This document shows, piece after piece, positions 60,098-64,000 of a DNA stretch of 64,000 nt. Made by a program: the position numbers and the translations under genes. Source of the DNA: Catellatospora bangladeshensis (GTDB lineage: Bacteria > Actinomycetota > Actinomycetes > Mycobacteriales > Micromonosporaceae); assembly GCF_016862575.1 (NCBI RefSeq), contig NZ_BONF01000019.1, positions 62,001 through 126,000 on the forward strand, read 5' to 3'. The notes under the pieces were generated by a model, which saw only the letters and a program-made list of their open reading frames with translations, was not told the origin of the DNA and ran no database searches. How positions within the stretch are numbered: the first letter of the stretch is position 1; every line of letters starts with the position of its first letter.

Positions 60098-62188
60098 GTG
60101 TCACCGACCCCCGCCGGAGCCCCCGCCTCGGCCGGCCCGCCCGACCCGCTCCGCTCGCGCCGCCCCGCCACCCGCCGGGCCGCGCTCGCCCTGTCCGCCC
60201 TGCTCGCCGCGTCCGGCCTGGCCGCGGCCTCCCCCGCCGCCGCCGAGGACGCACCCGTGCGCGTCACGGTCAACGTGCGGGGCGGCTGGGAGACCGTCAG
60301 CGACACCGCGGTAGGCGTCAACCACGCGATCTGGGACACCGAACTGGGCAGCAACCAGACGGCCGACCTGCTCAAGGACGCCGGGGCGCGGCTCATGCGC
60401 TACCCCGGCGGCTCGTACTCCGACATCTACCACTGGCGCGACCACACCGCCCCCGGCGGCTACGTCGCCCCGAACACCGACTTCGCCACCTTCATGGCCG
60501 GGGTACGCCGGGCCGGGGCGCAGGCCATCGTCACCGCCAACTACGGCACCGGCACCGCGCAGGAGGCCGCCGACTGGGTGCGCCACGCCAACGTCGAGCA
60601 GGACTACGCGGTCAAGCTGTGGGAGATCGGCAACGAGAACTACGGCAACGGCCACTACGGCTCGCCGTGGGAGGCCGACGACCACGCCGACAAGAGCCCG
60701 GCCGAGTACGCCCGGCACGTCGTGGAGTACTCGCGCGCGATGAAGGCGGTCGACCCGAGCATCAAGATCGGTGCGGTGCTGACCACGCCCGGCGAGTGGC
60801 CCGACGGCATCACGGCCGCCGGGGACGCCGGGCCGTGGAACCAGGTCGTGCTGGACATCGCGGGCGACGACATCGACTTCGTGATCCTGCACTTCTACGC
60901 CGGCGGCGGCAGCGCGGCCGAGGCCCTGGCCCGGGTCGACCGCATGCCGGTCGCCATCGACCTGCTGCACCGCCAGGTCCGCGAGCAGGTGGGCCGCGAC
61001 CTCGGCGTCGCGGTAACCGAGATCAACATGACGCAGGGCATGAACACGCAGCCCGGCGCACTGTTCGCCGCCGACGTGTACGCCGCCCTGATCGCCCGCG
61101 GCGTGTTCACCGTCGACTGGTGGAACGTGCGCAACGGCATCGGCACCATCGGCGAGTACGCCGGGCAGACCGACTACGGCGACTGGGGCCTGCTGTCCTC
61201 CGGCAACTGCACCGCCGACGGCGCGACCTGCCAGCCCGCCCTCAACACCCCGTTCGCGCCGTACTACGCGCTCGGCATGGTCTCCCGCTTCGCCCGGCCC
61301 GGCGACCAGTTCGTCCGGGCGGGCGCCAGCGACCCGGCGGTCAAGGCGCACGCCGCGCGGCGGGCCGACGGCGGACTGGCCGTCATGCTGCTCAACGAGG
61401 ACCCGGCCGCGGCCAAGCAGGTCAGCCTCTCCTACGCCGGGTACACGCCCGCGGCGTCGGCGCAGGTGCTGCGTTACGGCAACGGCGACACCGCGATCAG
61501 CACCGGCACCGGCACGGCGTCGTCGGTCACCCTGCCGCCGTACTCGATCACCACGCTGGTGCTGCGCCCGTCGGCGGCGCTGTCCGGCCCGGCCGCGCCC
61601 GGCCGCCCCGCCGCGTCGGCGATCACCGACCGGTCGGCCACGCTGACCTGGCCCGCGGCGGCCGGCAGCGGGCTGAAGTACGAGATCCACCGGCAGCACG
61701 GCACCGTCACCGAGCAGTGGGGCGAGACCACGGGCACCACGTTCACCGTCGGCAACCTCACGCCGGGCACCACGTACACGGCCAACGTGATCGCGCGGGA
61801 CGGCTCCGGCAGGGTCTCCTGGGCCTCGCCGCCGGTGCTGTTCTCGACGGTCACGCCGACGACGTCGACCTGCGCGGTGGCGTACAACGACGACAACGAC
61901 TGGGGCAACGGGTTCGTGGCCGGCGTCGACGTCGTCAACACCGGCACCGCGCCGATGGACGGCTGGACGCTGACCTTCGACTGGCCGACCACCTGGCAGC
62001 AGTTCGGCAGCGGCTGGAACGCGAACTGGTCGCAGACCGGCGGCACGGTGAAGGTGACCAACGTGGACTGGAACCGCCTGATCGCGCCCGGCGCCAGCGT
62101 GAACGTCGGCTTCGTGGGCAATTACCAGGGCCCGAACCCGGAGCCGCCGCGCTTCACCGTCAACGGCATGCTCTGCACCACCCGCTGA
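60098..62188 (+). CDS. Secreted clan GH-A glycosidase with FN3 and CBM2 domains
   Basis: A 696-residue extracellular enzyme from GTG 60098 (GAGGAG upstream). Signal peptide about 25-50 after RRPATRR (Tat-like double Arg). Catalytic barrel about 52-380 in the style of alpha-L-arabinofuranosidases and related clan GH-A enzymes: RLMRYPGGSYSDIYHW, acid/base Glu180 in WEIGNENYGN, nucleophile Glu308 in AVTEINM. A beta-sandwich follows to about 495, then a fibronectin-III domain (about 500-590: AASAITDRSATLTWPAAAG) and a cellulose-binding CBM2 (about 597-696, with WxxG-like FDWPTTWQQFGSGWNANW). The family is not firmly assigned; plant cell-wall arabinan or xylan is the likely target. Confidence 0.85.
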   Translation: MSPTPAGAPASAGPPDPLRSRRPATRRAALALSALLAASGLAAASPAAAEDAPVRVTVNVRGGWETVSDTAVGVNHAIWDTELGSNQTADLLKDAGARLMRYPGGSYSDIYHWRDHTAPGGYVAPNTDFATFMAGVRRAGAQAIVTANYGTGTAQEAADWVRHANVEQDYAVKLWEIGNENYGNGHYGSPWEADDHADKSPAEYARHVVEYSRAMKAVDPSIKIGAVLTTPGEWPDGITAAGDAGPWNQVVLDIAGDDIDFVILHFYAGGGSAAEALARVDRMPVAIDLLHRQVREQVGRDLGVAVTEINMTQGMNTQPGALFAADVYAALIARGVFTVDWWNVRNGIGTIGEYAGQTDYGDWGLLSSGNCTADGATCQPALNTPFAPYYALGMVSRFARPGDQFVRAGASDPAVKAHAARRADGGLAVMLLNEDPAAAKQVSLSYAGYTPAASAQVLRYGNGDTAISTGTGTASSVTLPPYSITTLVLRPSAALSGPAAPGRPAASAITDRSATLTWPAAAGSGLKYEIHRQHGTVTEQWGETTGTTFTVGNLTPGTTYTANVIARDGSGRVSWASPPVLFSTVTPTTSTCAVAYNDDNDWGNGFVAGVDVVNTGTAPMDGWTLTFDWPTTWQQFGSGWNANWSQTGGTVKVTNVDWNRLIAPGASVNVGFVGNYQGPNPEPPRFTVNGMLCTTR

Positions 62189-62196
62189 GCTTGCAC

Positions 62197-62232
62197 GGGG
62201 CCGGGTACCACGCACCGCCGGTGCCCGGCCCC
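62197..62232 (+). terminator. Hairpin after the glycosidase gene
   Basis: GGGGCCGGGTACC (62197-62209) pairs with GGTGCCCGGCCCC (62220-62232) with one mismatched or wobble position; C-rich tail. Confidence 0.7.
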
Positions 62233-62360
62233 CAGCGTTCACGGGGCCTGACTTCACTCAGCCAACAGCCCGACATCTATCTATTCTCGTCGATCCCCTT
62301 TGGATATACATGGACACCAGTGCCTCATCGGCACTGCCATGCCCTCTGGGGAGGTAATCC

Positions 62361-63926
62361 ATGAGACGAACCCTCACCGTCACGGTGGTCACGTTGGTGG
62401 CGACCGCCGCGACCGCGCTGGCCACCGGCTCGGCTGGCGCTGTCAGCGACCCGGTCCGTGCCACCGGACCAGCCGCGACCGCGCTGGCCGCGCTCGGCGC
62501 CGGGCCGGACGGCGCGGCCGCGAGCGGCGAACGCTACACCGCGCTGCGCACCGCGACCGACGCCGACGGCAGTTCGCACGTGCGCCTGAGCCGGACCGTG
62601 CACGGGCTGCCCGTGCACGGCGGCGAGGTGATCGTGCACCTCGACCGCACGGGCCGCGTCACCGGCACCGACGGCGCCGTCCGGGTGGCACCCGGCAGCA
62701 CCACGCCCCGGGTGGCCGCCGACGCCGCCGCGCGCGCCTCGACCGGCGCGTTCAGCGGGACCGTCAGCGGGGTCGGCGCGCCGCGCCTGGTCGTCGACGC
62801 GTCGGCCGGCAACAGGCTGGCCTGGGAGACCGTGGTGCGCGGGTTCGCGCCGGACGGGCAGACGCCGTCGCGGCTGCACGTGCTGTCCGACGCGGGCACC
62901 GGTGCCGTCTACGCCACATTCGACGAGGTGCGGACCGTGCTCGGGACCGGGCGGGCGATCTACGCCGGGCCGGTGCGCATCGACACGACGCCGTCCGGCA
63001 CGGCGTACCAGATGATCGACCCTTCGCACGGCGGGAACCGCACCTGCGACATGCGCAACACCACCACGGGACCGTGCGTCCTGTTCGTGGACGCCGACAA
63101 CCTGTGGGGCAACTACACCACCGCCGACCGGGCCAGCGCGGCCGCCGACGCGCACTTCGCCTCGGCCAAGACCTACGACTACTTCAAGTTCGTGCACGGG
63201 CGGTCCGGGCGCACCGGCACCGGCGCGGGGATCACCTCGCGGGTGCACTACGGCAGCAACTACGTCAACGCCTTCTACGACGGCACGCAGCTGACCTTCG
63301 GCGACGGCCTCGGCAACGTCCATCCGCTGACCTCGATCGACATCCTGGCCCACGAGCTGGGCCACGGCTACACCGACGGGCTCGTCAACCTGGTCTACAG
63401 CAGCGAGTCCGGCGGCATCGACGAGGCCAGCAGCGACATCTGGGGCGCGATGGTGGAGTTCTACGCCGCCGCGCCCGGCGATCCGGGCGACTACCTGATC
63501 GGCGAGGAGGCCGACATCTTCGGCACCGGCGAGCCGTTCGGCAACCTGTTCGACCCGTCGCTGGACGGCTCCTCACACAGCTGCTGGTCGGTGGCCACCC
63601 CGCCCGCTCCGCCGCACGTGTCGGCCGGGGTGGGCAAGCACTTCTTCTTCAACCTGGCCGAGGGCACCGGCGCCACGGCCTACGGGTACAGCCCGCTCTG
63701 CGGCGACGTGGCCGACGTGGTCGGCATCGGCCGGGCCAAGGCCGAGAAGATCTGGTACCGGGCGTTGAACGTGTACGCCGTGTCCACCGCCACCTACGCG
63801 AACATGCGGACGTACACCCTGGCGGCCGCCGCAGACCTGTACGGCACCTGCTCGGTCGAGCAGAAGACCGTGCAGGCGGCCTGGACCGCGGTCAACGTCG
63901 CCGGGCCCACGCTCTGCGGCGGCTGA
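62361..63926 (+). CDS. Secreted M4 (thermolysin-like) metalloprotease
   Basis: A 521-residue zymogen. Signal peptide about 1-27 (VVTLVATAATALATGSAGAV); an FTP/PepSY-type propeptide to about 200 (HGLPVHGGEVIVHLDRTGRV; LAWETVVRGF; LHVLSDAGTGAVYATFDEV); and the peptidase domain to the end. The zinc site is complete: HELGH at 331-335 (His331, Glu332, His335) and Glu355 in GGIDEASSD, 24 residues on as in thermolysin; the later FFFNLAEG block replaces the usual region around the second catalytic His. GGGGAGG lies before the ATG. It hydrolyses proteins outside the cell. Confidence 0.92.
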   Translation: MRRTLTVTVVTLVATAATALATGSAGAVSDPVRATGPAATALAALGAGPDGAAASGERYTALRTATDADGSSHVRLSRTVHGLPVHGGEVIVHLDRTGRVTGTDGAVRVAPGSTTPRVAADAAARASTGAFSGTVSGVGAPRLVVDASAGNRLAWETVVRGFAPDGQTPSRLHVLSDAGTGAVYATFDEVRTVLGTGRAIYAGPVRIDTTPSGTAYQMIDPSHGGNRTCDMRNTTTGPCVLFVDADNLWGNYTTADRASAAADAHFASAKTYDYFKFVHGRSGRTGTGAGITSRVHYGSNYVNAFYDGTQLTFGDGLGNVHPLTSIDILAHELGHGYTDGLVNLVYSSESGGIDEASSDIWGAMVEFYAAAPGDPGDYLIGEEADIFGTGEPFGNLFDPSLDGSSHSCWSVATPPAPPHVSAGVGKHFFFNLAEGTGATAYGYSPLCGDVADVVGIGRAKAEKIWYRALNVYAVSTATYANMRTYTLAAAADLYGTCSVEQKTVQAAWTAVNVAGPTLCGG

Positions 63927-63952
63927 GCCGCCTGAACGGGGTCCCGGAAGGC

Positions 63953-63995
63953 GGTGGCCCGCCCGGCGTGGGAACCGGGCGGGCCACCGTTCTTT
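63953..63995 (+). terminator. Intrinsic terminator after the protease gene
   Basis: GGTGGCCCGCCCGG (63953-63966) pairs perfectly with CCGGGCGGGCCACC (63975-63988), 8-nt loop, then GTTCTTT. Confidence 0.85.
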
Positions 63996-64000
63996 GCGGG

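Overview
The window is chromosomal DNA of a very GC-rich actinomycete. By eye the base composition is in the low-to-mid 70s percent GC, and codon third positions are almost all G or C. The gene families (actinobacterial Ser/Thr kinases, DrrAB-type exporters, NarL-type two-component pairs, DUF1501/DUF1800, FtsX/LolD exporters, secreted lectin-tagged hydrolases) fit Actinomycetia. A filamentous soil member of the Micromonosporaceae is my best guess. That guess is inference, supported partly by the AAGAAGGTGCCCTTCC-type intergenic repeats I associate with that family. No rRNA, tRNA, CRISPR array, insertion sequence or prophage was seen.

Layout. 1-3075: end of a ribbon-helix-helix protein gene, a DUF4097 protein and a DrrA/DrrB-type ABC exporter. 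3255-8222: DUF1800/DUF1501 secreted pair, CopC-like protein, flavin/PPOX-fold protein, DivIVA-like coiled-coil protein. 8354-15604: GH18 chitinase, F420/PPOX oxidoreductase, two-component system 1, membrane protein, HAD phosphatase and a soluble Ser/Thr kinase on divergent start-proximal promoters, HdeD-like protein. 15740-21409: SCP2 protein, glycogen-debranching-type enzyme, MFS transporter, and an unknown membrane protein. 21760-32484: giant secreted PA14/sugar-dehydrogenase/F5-8C/DUF1080 protein, CASTOR/POLLUX-like channel, GH3 beta-glucosidase with a LacI-type operator, TetR/SDR divergent pair with twin operators, hsp20-MerR operon. 32599-43792: two-component system 2 divergent from a LolD/FtsX ABC exporter, then a six-gene run of serine protease, MoxR, DUF58, two VWA proteins and an unknown membrane protein. 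43951-57583: ThuA-lectin protein, VapBC-like pair, LacI regulator, kinase-solute-binding-VWA fusion, GH64 glucanase-lectin, aldo/keto reductase, alpha/beta hydrolase, STAND-TPR regulator, small membrane protein. 57700-63926: GGDEF-EAL protein, clan GH-A glycosidase with CBM2, M4 metalloprotease.

How it fits together. A large share of the window is for attacking polysaccharides outside the cell (chitin, beta-1,3-glucan, plant or cellulose-associated glycans) and handling the sugars released (GH3, debranching enzyme, MFS, DUF1080 and ThuA modules that other systems link to 3-keto sugars). LacI-type palindromes precede the GH3 and GH64 genes. The rest is signalling: two kinases, two two-component systems, c-di-GMP turnover, STAND and TetR/MerR/LacI regulators.

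The most unusual signal is not a protein. The gaps between genes hold several unrelated families of long hairpins, at least four of them present in two places. In two families the paired copies keep exactly the same stem-loop geometry and show compensatory base changes, so they look like maintained structured elements rather than ordinary terminators. A second recurring feature is a TAnnnT -10 box exactly 6-7 nt before the start codon of eight genes, which suggests leaderless mRNAs. This includes a divergent kinase/phosphatase pair whose two -10 boxes share one TA step.
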